This document shows, piece after piece, positions 1 to 26,600 of a stretch of 64,000 bases of DNA. The stretch is from Halichondria panicea. Lineage: Eukaryota > Porifera > Demospongiae > Suberitida > Halichondriidae. The stretch's first letter is position 1. Every line of letters starts with the position of its first letter. A model generated the notes under the pieces. That model had not been told where the DNA came from and made no database searches. It saw only the letters and a program-made list of their open reading frames with translations. The position numbers and the translations under genes were made by a program. The DNA is taken from contig NC_087381.1 of assembly GCF_963675165.1 (NCBI RefSeq), positions 4,527,378 through 4,591,377 of the forward strand, read 5' to 3'.

Positions 1-161
1 TATCCTAAATGAAAGCCGACTGTAACTGTAACAATGTACATGTTGTATGTTGTTCAGTATACATTTGGCATGATTCCAATTTCACCTCTTGATTTTGTTT
101 TGCTTTTGTGCTTCTGTGCTTTATACTTAACAGTACTTCTTTGCTCTTTTTCTCTATCTAG

Positions 162-1093
162 AGGGGCAATGTGCCGGCATTACGAGGCAAGGGCCGCAAA
201 CGCTCTTTCTCTGAAAACTACTTAGAGCACAAGCCCACGACCACAGTGAGAAGTGGGGACCTACTGCAGCCACTGATGAAGAAGAAAAAAACTGTCTCAA
301 CTCCCAGGCCTAAAGACTTTCAGTCTAGACAAGTAGACAAGTACTGCCTCCAGCATCAAGAGGAGGACTCTCAAGGAGACATACAGACAGCCCTGTTCAA
401 GGTACTGTTATGTGCTCTAGACTACCCATAATTTGGAGCTAGTTCATGCTGGAATAAAAAAGCCTAACCTGTATCATTCTATTTATTGACAAGAATTACA
501 TGTACCTTGTTGGTTAGCTAAAATAATTCGCTGCTCATTGTACTGTCACTCCCCCCTGCAGGGAGATATCCACCGCACTAGGGGAGGTGGCACCTCTGTC
601 CAGTTCACTGACGTTGAGGTACTCAAACACTCTCGTCCCAAAACACCATCCACTAGGGACAGGACGCGGCGGTCCACTCGCATTGCCTCACGGGGCAGAC
701 CGAGGGGTGGTCAGATGGGAGTGTCTAGTACTAGTGTCAAGAGTGATGTATCCTTGTCCAGTGTTAGCAGTCTGAGCAGCGAGGGGTCACCAGAGAGCAG
801 TGTGAATGAGTGGACTGACGTGGAGTCTAGGGTGAGTTGATCATAGCACATTGTACAGAATCCACAATATTTCATGCAGAGGGAGTGTCCTCCTTCCCCC
901 AAAAATGTGACAAAATTTCAAATGCACCTGCAGAACATTTTCGGGGAGGGGGACCCTGCTGCACATTTATTATCCTCACCCAGCAGCTGCCCCGTTAGCT
1001 AAGACCACATAATTTTCGTTCCTACAGTGTGCAGTGGCTATAGAAGGACGACCTGGATCAGCAACACCTGCCCTCACTCATGTCACTGTGTAA
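162..1093 (+). CDS. KIF23: Kinesin KIF23/MKLP1, C-terminal exons (partial)
   Basis: These are the last three exons of a kinesin-6 gene whose motor domain lies outside the window. Exons are 162-401, 562-831 and 1028-1093 (stop TAA), joined by GT/AG introns with phases that agree. The translation carries a basic stretch (RGKGRKRSFSENYLEH), the segment VQFTDVEVLK, a Ser/Arg-rich linker, then EWTDVESR followed by CAVAIEGRPGS. I recognise the order 'VQFTDVE - EWTDVE - C.VA.E.R.GS' from the end of animal KIF23, the kinesin subunit of centralspindlin, which bundles midzone microtubules and recruits the cytokinesis machinery. The KRSFS and RRSTR sites resemble phosphorylated basic motifs of this tail, but that is inference. 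The 5' end is cut by the window edge. Confidence 0.85.
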
Positions 1094-1516
1094 GTACAGT
1101 ACATGTATGCATGCAGTGTGCCTATATAGTGTCAGACAGTTACATACATCTATGATACATTATTGGGACATTTGTTGATACTCTCATCCCCACACACACA
1201 ATACAGACCGAAATAGCTCATAAGGAAAAGACATTTCAAGTAGAACTCAGTGACACATTTCTGTTGTGTTTGTTTGACACATTTCATTTGCACATTTTTG
1301 ATCTGTTGACTCTTGACTTAAGTTACTTATTGGTCATTACTATACTGTAGTAGTTGTATCAAAATTAATATTAATCTTGGTGCTACAGTATGGGGTGTTA
1401 TCTGTGTCAGGGGGATTCACCGTTGCACATCACACATGCGCATTGAGACTGGCCACGTGGCTGCAAAACAACAGTAGGCGTACACTGCTGAGAATTAACA
1501 TAGAAAGGATATTGGA

Positions 1517-1911
1517 ATGGCCCAGCATCTAGCCAAAAGATCACTTGCCCTAGTGTTGTCACAAGCTCTCAAGACAACCAGAACTGACAGGATTACAGGT
1601 GTGTTGTTTGTAAAAATTACGGAGCATAGGTATAAATAGACAAATAATTTTATCTTACAGTTTTTGTGGGTACCCGTTTTTGTTTATATCGAACTATCCA
1701 ATGGTGGTGTGTTCATACAGCATATAGATTAAAGTGGTCACATGGACTGCCACTGATTAGTCGCCCAGGGTGGATGAGTCCTCGTTACTATGTAACTGAT
1801 GTGCGTCCAGTAATGACAGAGTGGGAGGGTGGAGACAAGACCCCACCCCCTATAGAGGAAGTGTCAGTCGGGAAAGAGAAAGCGGTCTTAGAAGGAGCTT
1901 TCACTGGGTGA
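1517..1911 (+). CDS. Small unrecognised protein, possibly mitochondrial
   Basis: Two exons, 1517-1598 and 1661-1911, joined by a 62-bp intron (gtgtgt...cttacag), give about 110 residues. The start ATG at 1517 opens MAQHLAKRSLALVLSQALK, a basic, Arg/Lys- and Leu-rich N-terminus without acids that resembles a mitochondrial presequence. The second exon is aromatic-rich (IQWWCVHTAYRLKW, PGWMSPRYYVTD) and ends with an acidic tail. I do not recognise the family. The TGA at 1909-1911 overlaps a GTGAGA that could be a splice donor, so the protein may continue. It sits between KIF23 and the helicase on the same strand. Confidence 0.45.
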
Positions 1912-2230
1912 GATGAATTGTTTTACTGCGGGGATGTTCAAAAATGGTTGCTTTCGTCTCTTTGAAACAGCCATACCATAAGACGTCTAATAGGGGCCTT
2001 ATGCAAACTAGCTCTAATTCTGAAGCCCATTTATACTTTCCATCTACTTTCTTCAATCCACTTCCGTTTGTTGTGACGTCATTGTTTTACTGAGCATATA
2101 CAATGTTATCCATAGGTAGCGCATTTTTCTCCGTTCTGCTTTTTGTGCGCCAAAATAAAATTATTTTTGTGGTGCCTTTACGGCAAGGCCACACCAAATT
2201 AAATATCTGTTTCGCGAATTTTTAGCCAAC

Positions 2231-2255
2231 ATGTTTGACCATGGCTGGCAGACAG
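2231..2255 (+). other. Candidate first exon (GTAAGT donor) upstream of helicase
   Basis: Two ATGs (2231 and 2241) lie just before a consensus donor (cagacag/gtaagt at 2256), which looks like a start exon. Read from 2231 it ends in phase 1, from 2241 in phase 0. The first clear helicase exon (3305) requires phase 2, so either an unseen exon lies between 2256 and 3304 or this exon belongs to another transcript. Confidence 0.3.
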
Positions 2256-2947
2256 GTAAGTAATATCAATACTTTAATCTGTCAATGACATAATTATGAA
2301 CTTATAATTATAGAGCCCCACCCACCCACAAATTTGAGACCTACACATTGTCGGTCAATCAATAATTGACAATGATAAGGTCTTGTGCGTGGTTCGACCA
2401 TTCAATAACTTATTGCACTGCTATAAGATATCTAGAGACGTGTGTGCCTGCAATGCCTCATGCTCAGAAGTATATACAGATTACAACTGATAAAACAAAG
2501 GCTTGCAAATTGCCTTTCCTATATGCAAAATATATACTACATGCAAGTCAGAGTGCATAAGAAGAGAAGAGTGTCCAACTACTGATACTTCTACACAAAC
2601 ACTGTGCACAAAGTAATAATTATGACTCGCACGTGATAAAGTATTGTAAATTTTTCTAGTAATCTCCTTAGTAAATGTTAACCGGGATGTTTTTAGGGGT
2701 ATGGTTATCGAACAATTCTAGCTAGTTGTTCGCATTCAGCGTTCAGAGCTCATGGAGCTGCTCACTGCACACTGAGACTGGAGATTCACAAAATCATCTA
2801 GATAGAGATCGACAATAGTCAAGTTGATCTCTTCACTTGCACTCTTTACTCACTATTAACAAATTGTGTGCGTTGCGTAATTATGCGCAAACGTCATCAA
2901 TTGCGAGTTGCTCACGTGCAATTGACAGGATGTCACGTTACTTTGCA

Positions 2948-3196
2948 CTAGAACGCTAGCTATATTGGTAGCTGCAAGAGTGAGAAGAGAGCTGCAAGGC
3001 TCTGCTGATGGCAGCCATTAATTTTACTTTGGCATCAATCGTTTTTAACAACAATCATGGTCAATCATTACCCACTCTTTGAGTTTGCATGCAGCATGCA
3101 AATTAAAAAATGTTCATCATGTGTAGAAAATTAAGCTTTATGTTATATGTAGCTTTGGCATCTCCACCGAGGCATCAGCACCTGAGGTGCTTTCAT
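2948..3196 (+). repeat. 5'-truncated copy of an intronic 'GCCTCGGTG' repeat family
   Basis: This segment, starting at ctagaacgctag and ending at ggtgctttcatt, matches the 3' half of the full copies at 11740-12314 and 33515-34035. Its 5' half, including the hairpin and TG repeat, is missing. It lies just upstream of the first clear helicase exon, in the same orientation as the gene. Confidence 0.75.
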
Positions 3197-3304
3197 TGGT
3201 ACATGTACTATTCATGCCACATGATAAAATAAAATAACACACTACAAAAGTACTGTACTGTTTGTCTCACATACATGTAATACCTGTAATAATTATACGT
3301 ATAG

Positions 3305-12891
<9,587 letters not shown>

Positions 12892-14926
12892 ATGATCATG
12901 TTCCCATTACTGTAGCCCATTAACCGACTCAGCACACCTCTAATTATATATTTTGTATCCCTCAGTTCTGCTATTTATTGTACGTACCAGTAGTATAACT
13001 ATCACTGTGGTTTTGGCTATACTTTACTACTTACTCTGTGGAAAGTGAAAAAAGTGTTTGTGTTGTGGAGACGTTACATGTACATTGTTGATGCTGAATT
13101 ATAGTCCAGAACCCTCAATTTAACTCGAGGAGTGCCACACAGCGCCACGAGTTGGTGAGTGCATGTATTTGTTTGGATGCCATAGCGTTATACATTTAAA
13201 GCTATTAAATCGGACAACAAGCAAAGCTTGCACGTCGGCTATGCTATAGCATATTGTATGTATCTATAGTTGATGAATACACGCATTCAGAAATGCAGGC
13301 CTACTATGCATACTTTTAGTTGGGTATATTTCTAGGGTTTTCTTTGTTCGTGTAATAAATGCGGGAGCATAAATAGCATGTACTTCGAATCAAATGTATA
13401 CCCATGAATATTAATATCACATGAATTATAATGTATATTAATTAATGTATATTAATTACAGCTTTAGTTCCAGGCACCCCATATATTAGGATGCAGACAT
13501 CTAATTAATTGAGCCCTATCTGTTTTCTAGACTCGTCAGCCACTCCTTTTTCTCTGACCGTCCAGTCAGTGGAAGGAGTGGCTTAATTGCTAGTCTATGG
13601 GAACTCTTGGCTTTGCTGATTTTGCTGTGACGTATTGTGAACCAAAAATGTAATCCACGAAATCCTTAATAATCTCCAGATGTAATTATAATTATTATAA
13701 TTTTATACTCGCATAAATATATAATTATAATTCTACACGGTAGCTATAAACACACCATTAGGCCATTTCACATAATTATATGTTAATTATTGAGCCCTAT
13801 CTGTTTTCATGGGAACACTCTTGTGACTGTTAACCTATTCCGGTCCCACTACATTTCAGGTGTCCTGCGTGTATATACACAACACTCTGTAGGCCTCTTA
13901 CACGCCCATCCTAGAACCTCCTCGACCCCATCTATACAATGTAAAGGGGGTTGCCAGCTCAGCAACATTAATGCGGAAACTATATACTACAACTGTAGGA
14001 GGATCAACATTTTAGCTAGGTTCTAATTCACTTATTCCAACTCAACACCCACACAAGAACCTGCTGCTATCTCAATCTCAGCTCTCAGCCTCAGGGTTCA
14101 ACTGCAGTATACACCTGCATGGCGAAGGTCCCGAGTTTGCAGTGGCTGCATGCTGCATGGCTATCTGCTTAAAGGATTATTTCTGCTCGCATGTTTGAAA
14201 AAAATGCTGCAAACTATTGTGATAACTTTGTCGACACAAGCATACAAAATAATATTAAGGTAGAGAAGGATTGAGGTAGCTAGATAACTGATTAGTATTA
14301 CATGCAAAATAATTATGTAGCATTCCTTTTTAATTAAAACGTGTTTGGTATCGTCTCAAAATAATAATACTTAATTATGAGCCCTGTAATCCCCCCCGGA
14401 TAAACTGATTCGTCTACGGAGAGGTAGCCCTTATAGAGTGTACCGTTGTCAGAGGAATGAATGACTCCCCGGTCATTCCTGCCTAAGCCTAAGGTGTGGG
14501 GGACTCCCCCAGGAGCGAATGACACCGGTATAGATGTGAGATTGAGCTGCTATCGAATTGACAGAGTTTGACAAAACTGTTGATAAATGTGCTGTGCTGT
14601 GCCGATATACGGGTGATGTGGGCTCGCCAGTTGGTGATATAAATTATTTATAAGGCCGATCCAAAATAGAAGTCCACTGATTGTTCCATGCAGTGCCTCC
14701 TGGGTATAGATTATGCTAGCATAATTTTGAGCATAATAAGTACATTTTTTAGGTGAGAATTATGCTGGCATATAATAGGCACATTTATGAGAATAATAGT
14801 CAGGCTTCACAGAAATTATATACAGGTCATAGTATAAACAATTGGAAATACTGGTGGTTAATTATCTCTTTGCAATTCTTTAATTACTATAGTGCTAATT
14901 AATAATATTAATAGATAGGGTCACAT

Positions 14927-15729
14927 CAGGGGCGTTTCTAGAGATTGAAGCAGGAGGGTGCTCAAGAATACAGAAAAAATGGGGCCGCGCGCATAGCGCG
15001 CGCGATTTTACCCCCCCTCATTTATTGCGGCGCATCTTTCATACATCCAGCTCCTCCCCCATGCAGCCTTGCAGCAAAAAAGTACAGCACACTGGCCAAG
15101 AAAAGAGCAGCTCCTACTATTCTCCTCTAGAGCTTGTCTCTTCCACTCTATAGTTCTGTTACTATGTTACTAGATAAAGCATCTAGCTACAGTAATTTTT
15201 ATGTTATTACATGTGTATCTTCTTGTAAATGACAATACAATGTATAATGTTGTAGTTTGTAGCCCAGAGCAATCTATAGTACCAGTACTATAGCTCATAG
15301 TTCCCTGCTAAATACACTCAAATGGGATCTCATAGCGTGATAATTATGAGTCAGTCATCTTGTAGGATCTCCATGCACTATTCTCCTGGGGTACATCCTA
15401 GCAAACTGGTCAATCACTGCAATGGGGATGTCCAGTCATTCTGGTGTTAGTCATTGCTTCTCAGTATCTCTCAGTGGAGCAAGAGGTGACTGGGAGAGTG
15501 CAGAGGATCTTGATCAGCTATTTAGCATTACATAACCATTGGAATGGCAATACTGATTGCGCATGCTCAATTGGGCGTGGTCGATCATGACTTGTCGTTG
15601 TCAATGAGATAGAGCTGCACGTATCTCTGGAGCTGCACAGTTAGCTAGCTACTGAGTGATATTTCATGGTTGTCTGGGAGGACAGGGGGGTGCTCAAGCC
15701 CCCAAAGCCCCCCATTGTACACGCCACTG
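14927..15729. mobile_element. hAT-like MITE with CAGGGGCGT / ACGCCACTG ends
   Basis: The element begins CAGGGGCGTTTCTAGA and ends ...ACGCCACTG, and is flanked on both sides by tcacat (14921-14926 and 15730-15735). Imperfect short inverted termini of the form CAGxGGCGT are common in hAT derivatives; the family assignment is inference, since hAT duplications are usually 8 bp. No transposase is encoded. Confidence 0.65.
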
Positions 15730-15953
15730 TCACATGGTAGTTTGATGTTACTTGTGCAACGACATGGGGCCTAGCCTATAATTATGTTGTGCTTTGGAGG
15801 ATAATGTGGGAATAATAGGCGATTTGAAAAGAATATAGGCTGTACTTAGCATAAAAGAATAGCATAATAGGTATATCAGGAGTGCATGAATGCACTCCTA
15901 GTAATATCACCGGGGTGATATCTAATCCGGTTGGGTGGTGACTATAGCCTCGA

Positions 15954-16010
15954 CACACAAGTCCTCTCGGACGACCCTGAAGTTCCAGGTCGTCCGAGAG
16001 GACTTGTGTG
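15954..16010. repeat. Perfect 23-bp-stem hairpin
   Basis: The arm at 15954-15976 (cacacaagtcctctcggacg and three further bases) is exactly complementary to 15988-16010, with an 11-nt loop. The spacing and short loop fit a tiny foldback element. It is intergenic. Confidence 0.85.
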
Positions 16011-16405
16011 CATAGCCCATGTGTCTATACTGGCAGCGGGGTTAAATAGTTACAGCATCGGCCAATTAGTGCATTGCCTCCGCCACAAAGTTTAAAGTTG
16101 GCCATAACTTGGCCAAACAGAACATGATCATGAGGTGCATCAGAAGCTTTAATTAAATGCTGGCATAACTTGGAACAATAAACAAGGTGCCGCTTTTTTA
16201 CTATAAACGTATGCAAAACAAGAAAAGATGCAACTGCTATAATTTTGCAGGTCACTACTGGTGGCGCATACTTTGAAGGGGCTTTCAAGAGATCTACGGC
16301 AGGCATTATTTTTTGAGAATTATGCTAGCATCATGGGCACATACCTTTATACGAGAATATAGGGTTTTTGAAATACAAATTGTCATAATTATTAATTATA
16401 ATTAT

Positions 16406-16530
16406 AGGCCGAGACCAGAGGAGGTACGACATGCAGGATCAATTTGTTACCTTCCGTTCAATGTGTAGGCTTGCATTTTACAATTAGACTATTGTGATCC
16501 TGCATGTCATACCCTCCTCTGGGCCTAGAC
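16406..16530. mobile_element. Short palindromic MITE
   Basis: ccagaggaggtacgacatgc (from 16415) pairs with gcatgtcataccctcctctgg near the right end, giving roughly 35-bp arms around a short centre. A decayed relative (agaggtgcgac ... cctgcatgtcgtcac) lies at about 24418-24520 in the alliinase-like gene. Confidence 0.65.
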
Positions 16531-16725
16531 ATAGTTGGTGTTGCACAGTGCATTAACATACATGACATACACACACACACACACACCCCGAAGGTCCCTA
16601 GGATTGTCTCTGGGGGATTGTCTTAGAGCAATAAGAAAAATTAAAATTGTACGTTTAATTAAGTTTATAGCGGCGCTATAATAAGAATAAAAACGGTAAA
16701 TGCTTCCAAGAACCTCAAATGCAAA

Positions 16726-20215
<3,490 letters not shown>

Positions 20216-20619
20216 CGTTTGAACCTTTTTTTGTCACTCTCAAGAATGCATGAACACTGAATTATGTGTGTACATGCATGTAGGTGTACTGTACTGTATG
20301 TTTTTGTGTCTTATTTCACTTCATTTAAACCGCGGCGAATTAACACATTATAATTATACTTTGATTTTAATGTCGCGGGTGTAGCGAGCCACCAAACACA
20401 CAGTAGTGAGGAGGACAAAGGTCGATCAGTATCACGTGATCCTCATCAACTTCGGTGAACTTAGTCGATCCCCGTCTCCAATAGTCCTTTCGAAGCTGAA
20501 ATATTCAATTACCGTTAATTAAACGTGACATCACAGCTGGAGTACATTCCAGAGGATAACTGGAGTATTTTACATTGTAAAACTGCGTGATCTTGAGCAA
20601 GGCATATTATGTGTACACA

Positions 20620-23600
20620 ATGAAGTTGCTGCTTGTTGTCTTGTCCTTGCTGCTGGGTGCTGCGCAGTGTTCTGGTGAGGGATGTGGAGGATATCCTAGC
20701 AACGATCCCTGCCTGCCTGGTGGAGTGTGGGATACTGTGCTGAAAAGGTGACTGTGCAGTGAGCTAGCTTTGCATGTGAATGTGACCATACAGCATCTGT
20801 TCTAAGACCACATACAGTAACACACACCTTAATTAGTGTGCATCGAAGGTCTTAATAGTTATCATCACTAGCTCTGTTGTGTGTCCTAGCCTAAAAAGTA
20901 ATGTGTGTTTTGCTTTTATGATCGAACTTCTGTTCAATGTATTAAACGAATGTTATTAACTGACAATACAGATGCACAGGCATAGACTCACAACCATGCT
21001 ACCAGTGCTATTCAGGTGACTACTGCAAGACCAAGGAGGACCCCCTGCAATGCAAACTGGCCTCTGTGGGGGGTAACCCGGTATACCTATCCGAGTACTG
21101 GACAGGGGGTCACTCCACTGAAGCCGAGCCTTGCACTCAGACACCAGGCCATTACAGGTGACTGGTTTATACATGTACATGCATGGCATGCACACTTTGC
21201 ACAGGGTACATCGAATAGTTAGCTAATGCTATAATTATGGCTAGCAATAAGATTCAGAGGATTATTGTGGTCTTGGGGTTAGGAAGTGCGTAGGCGGTGG
21301 GCCTGCATTCATGGTGAGCAGCGGGAGATTATCATACACTGCATGGGACAGCTCTCAACACGGTAGCTGCCCTGTCCCTTTCCTCGGATGGAAAAAGAAG
21401 TGGCTTCCACACAATTCAGCACTAAAGAATGTATACATGATGAATTGGCTTTCTTTATGTACCCAGACCAGCCTACCAGGGCAACCACTACAGCACAAAA
21501 GTGGAGGAGAACATCTTCCCTCCTCTGAAGGAGGCCATCCTACAACTGCATAAACTGGTGAGTGGCTGGCTATTATCACAGTGCCATAATTATGGATACA
21601 TGTCATTGTGCTAATAATATCGTTAAAAGGGAAGGTTAGAGAGCAAATACATGAGATCCTTGGAAAATGTGCTAGCTAGTGAAGAAATACTAAGAGTTTC
21701 AGATCTCAATTTCTATACATAATAATTATTATCTAAAATGCATTGTAAGTAAGTACATGCATGTATATAAAACTACATGTACATACCGTATATACTTGAT
21801 CAGCTAGGAGCCGCGGCTACTAAATGTTTCATTTTGCTGGAAGAGGAGGCTACAATTTGAGAGAAGCCACTGTTCAAGAGAGGTGTATTAGCCCCAGCTA
21901 TAATTCAATAACCTTTAGTTGTTCATTAAAAGTTCTTTTCACCTGCATAAACTTGAACTCAGCCATGAGAAAGTCATTGTGAAGCACTAACAAGCTGCTA
22001 CCTGTACCTATAGTAGCTACGTACATGTAGCTAGCTGCTAGTATTAATAATTTTTTTGGCTGCTACGTGCAAAAAATATGCTAAAGTCAAAGTTCACTGA
22101 TGCTACTATTTGAGAGCGGCTACTAAATGTTTCATTTTGCTAGCAAGGGAGGCTACTATTTGAGTGCGGCCTTCATACAAGAGCGGCCTCTGATCGAGCA
22201 TGTACGGTAACTGTACATTAATTCATACTTATTTCTACTACTGTACTGTGACTCTGATCATACGTACATGTATGCATGTACACATTATGCCTGAAGCATA
22301 TTTGGAGGAGTCGATAATGTACCAATTTTTTCTATAGACTGGCAATGCTGAGACTGAGGGGTATTTCATGGTGACAGGGATGGGTGCTACAATGGTGATA
22401 CACTCCGCTCTGGCTGTTATCTCTAAAAGAATACTACAGGTACTTATTATTCTAGCTACCTTATTGTTACTATTATAAACGGGTACTAATTTTAGCGAAT
22501 TTTAGCGAATTTGTAATTAATGCTAAATTAAGTACGCGCTAATAATAAAACGCAATTAAAAATTATGAATCTCATTAAAAAAATATATATTATTATATGT
22601 TTTTCTGATGTACTTTTGAGAGTATTGCTAAGCAAGCTAGCCCTTTTTTCATCTGTATCTGACTCCAAACTTTCCATTCAACCTTAAAACTCGTATACTT
22701 GCATGTATATGCATCTTTTGACTATATTAAATTTGCTACAAATCCGGCAAAAAATTAGTACCCTAAAGACAGAGAAAAATCTGAAAACGCTAAAATTACT
22801 ACCCGTCTATAATAGTAACATTAAGGTACATGTATAGTCAGTTCATGTACGTTCATGTATATGTAGGAAATGTATCCTCGTGTCGTTTTTGTTGTGTTCC
22901 TTTCTTTAATACTGAATGTGGTACCGTGACGTGTACCTATTAGCACTGCGAAAAGACAGTTTGCACATGACTCTTCAACATGCAGGAATGCAGTAGCTCC
23001 TTGGAGGTGTGTCCCACTGCAGTGGATGTGTTTGCTCAAGCCCCTTACTATCCAGGTTATATTTTCATATCTAGTAACTGTCCCAACACTCGGTGGAATG
23101 CTTCTGCTGATCCTAACTCACCATTCACCATAGAGATACTGACGTAAGTAACTTCTCAGCTGAGTTAAGTGTATTTAATGATCGCCCCTCCCCCTTTTAG
23201 TTATCCTGATAACCCTAGTGGAGTAAAAAGAAACCCACTGGTGATGGACCCCTCCCGAGTGGTCATGGATATGGTCTACTATTGGCCAATGTACACTGAG
23301 ATTAATGCTAAACTAGACCACCCTCTCATGGTCTTCTCAAGGTACATATATCGTTTTCTATCGAGATTACGCCCACATCTGAAATTACGCCCACCCCCCT
23401 TTTAAGTAACGGTTTTTGCATATAGGCTAGCCTAATGTGCCTCAACAATACGGAGGAAGTGATGCCCAAGAAAAGGTTCAGCAGTTTTTTCTGTAAAGCT
23501 GGTTAGCTCTGAAGACAGCTATTTTATAATTATATCTAGATCCAAAAATTATTGCTCCGATTTGCGAGGATACAAGACAAAGACAATCTTATGAATCACT

Positions 23601-26600
23601 GTTGAAGATCGATCGACTCTGACAGTGACAAGGAACAACCTTCTGATGCAGACTCTTAACTTCTAGCCCATGCATTACCATAGCATGCAATTAGGATGGG
23701 CGTAATCTCGATAGAATACTGGGTACACATTGTAGATTACAGATGTTGTCTTTAGAAGTAGAACCTTTTTGGGAATGAATTCTCCCATTAATATTTCATT
23801 CAAATTTGTGAATACAGTGATTAGTGGCACCGTATTTCAGTTTTCAATTCAATTATAACTCTTACTCCCCCCACCCCATATACAAACAGCTCCAAGCATG
23901 GTGGCCTGGCCGGCACCAGGTTTGGCTGGGGGCTGGTGAAGGACAAAGACCTAGCTGTAGGCATGCTACAAGTGGTGGACGGGATCATGCTCGACTTCTC
24001 TATTGATGTTCAACTCAGGGTGCTTAATGGCCTGCAGGTCGTGCTAGGTAAGTTAGTTAGTCGGTCTGAATATCCATCCCATGGATCAATTACATAAAAT
24101 AGGCCACTCCAAATGAAACGAGTTTCAGGTCCTCTGTTCGCATTGCTTGTTATTTCTCTTATTATTATCAATGAATTAAATATTATTACTGAATTAAATT
24201 CAATGACATAATTATGTCACAAGTTTATAATGATAATTTTCATGGTAATGAATAATGAGATATAAAATATTAAATAATGGTTCCCGTCTGCATGTAATAT
24301 TACTAATTTATAGCAGCTTATAGCTTAACAGAAAAGTTTGAAATGGATGCTCCCTCAATTTATACTTGATTTTTCCATTCCCAGAGCCTGCCATCTAAAT
24401 TCGTGATTAGCTATACACCAGAAGAGGTGCGACAAGCTGTAATTACATTCCAGTTCACGTGTAGGCCTATGTTTTAATGCTGAGTCAGCTAATTAGAATG
24501 TTGCTCCTGCATGTCGTCACATAATTATTTGAAAGACAAAATTGCACCTTCATTACCCGAGACGTGTAGGCTGTCGTGGGCATTTACAGCATGAATATAT
24601 ACATGTACATGTAGCCTCAACATATTTTAATGGAAGATTTTGTTTTAAGAAGTTTAGCCCAGCTATAATTCAATTCGCTATACGGTATTTCTTTTCCAAC
24701 TCATCTCTAGACATGCTCTTAAATTTAGCACTTCAGTGACTGCATGCATGACTAATTTTTTTTTATAATAATTATAAAAAGGCTTAAAAGCCGCCACTAT
24801 ACTACAGTGAGCGCTTTCATGCAACTGCACAACAAAAATAACTAGAGGACTGAGGCCATCATACATGTCTAATAATATAATTTTTCTCTCCCTGTGCAGA
24901 AGAAGCAAACAAGACTCAGACACACAATTTCCCCTTCCATGAGTTTGGTCATGAAGTCATTTCGTCTCGTTTCAAGGGGGTGTCTGACCTATTTTCTTCT
25001 TGTCCTGGCCTCTCGCTGACCAATCAACTGTCTTCGACAGGGGGTTATGCGTGGATCATGTGCTCGGCTGGTATAATGGCTAACGGGTCATGTGAGCAAG
25101 TGCTGGAGAGGGTAAATCTGTATGGGATAGAAGGATCAGTTTTTGGAGCTATGGATAACTGTGAGTTAATTTGCTTGGCCATAATAATTATAATATTGTA
25201 CATACGTATATAGCTGTAATAATTGCCTAAGGGAGCTAGTTCGTAGTTTTTAATTTGATTATCGTATTATTTTCTTATAGGCGGCCATGCATGCATGCTA
25301 GAGCTAGCTGTTATTAATTATGCTTCGATGCCCCGGCCACTACGGTGACATGTTTGTGCATGCATGTGTATATAATTATTATTATTGCTCTAAGAAATAA
25401 TTATGCTACATTAATTCATAGATTGGAAGCGACTGCTCTAAGAAATAATTATGCTACATTAATTCATAGATTGGAAGCGACCGGGCATCTCTGTGTAAAC
25501 AGTTGAAACACTCCGCGTTACGATTTAGCGATTGCGAATATTTTCGTGGTTGACCGTTCTGACATTGTATTTAACTGTTTCTAGTTCTCCTATCCACTAG
25601 CAATCACTTGGGGCTGGAAGGTACTAGTAAGTTTACATCACTGACAAGCTCTAAGTCCGTTGTCTTTACTCTGTTTTTGAGTTTAGCTTGAAAGTTAGTT
25701 TAACTTTTTTCTTTCTGTGAAACCGAAACAACAAAGAACATTGCTTGGCTTGGTTGTTATGTATCTAAGTGCTATCATAGTTTGAAGAGTTAGAGGGATA
25801 GGGAACGATTAGTATCTCGAGTAACATCCGCGCTACACTGAGGTTTAATCGAGGCCATCACAACAATATATATTTCTACACTCAGTGCATAATAAACTAC
25901 AAGTAACTGTGCTTAGTCCGTACAACTCACTTATATTTCAAGGTCTATACCTATATTGTAGTAGTCATAACCAGCCCGCTTACACGTTATATGTTCCAAT
26001 AGCTCTAAAACAGCCTTGGGAACATATAACTTTATTGGAGAGTTTCTTTTTACTGGGTGTGGTCAGTCATTAGCAAGTACTACACGTGGCTCATGGACTA
26101 GGTGTGTTAATAAATTGCTAAAAGAGATGATGTCTCGAGGAAACACAGCTTTGGGAGTTACCTGACAAAAATGTGCTTAATAGCCTCGTAACGCGGATAA
26201 TTTTCGAGGCTCCACTGCAGATTCAATGCAAAATCATCACGTGCACCACTCCGTTTCCTATCCCTCTAACTCTTCAATCTATGGTGCTATATAGAATTAA
26301 TGGCTTCTTGCTATGGATAAGCTGTACTGTTCATAAACGCGTAGTATAGTCTGTAATAACAAAAATACTATGGGGGAGTGCCCCCAGACCCCCCATTATA
26401 GGGTCTGCGCACTGATAATTCGTAACATCCATTCATTCAGCATCCCCCTCCCCCAAATCCTGGCTACGGCCCTGCATGCTGACTATAAATAATATCTTTG
26501 TAGTTTTAGCCATGCACACCCTATAATATAGCGCGGAGTGTTTCACGCAAATATATTCGTTTTCAATCCCTCTTATATGTACGTTCTACATGTATCTATG

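Larger units (their letters stand above)
12892..16725. other. Intergenic spacer, transposon-rich, no gene recognised
   Basis: Between the helicase stop and the FIH start I see no supported exon. It holds an hAT-like element (14927-15729), a hairpin near 13540-13590 (agccactcct / aggagtggct), two short hairpins near 15880-15930, the 23-bp-stem hairpin at 15954-16010 and a palindromic element at 16406-16530. A minus-strand ORF at 14334-14525 looks protein-like but has no supporting context. Confidence 0.6.

Noticed and set aside
14334-14525. Minus-strand ORF with protein-like composition (GVPHTLGLGRNDRGVIHSSD)
   Set aside because: No partner exons, promoter or family recognised in a transposon-rich spacer; too weak to call a gene.
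25482-25500. Short alternative last exon of the alliinase-like gene (reads YWKRPGISV then stop)
   Set aside because: It would drop the family-specific YVRLS end, which is present in phase at 26661-26746.
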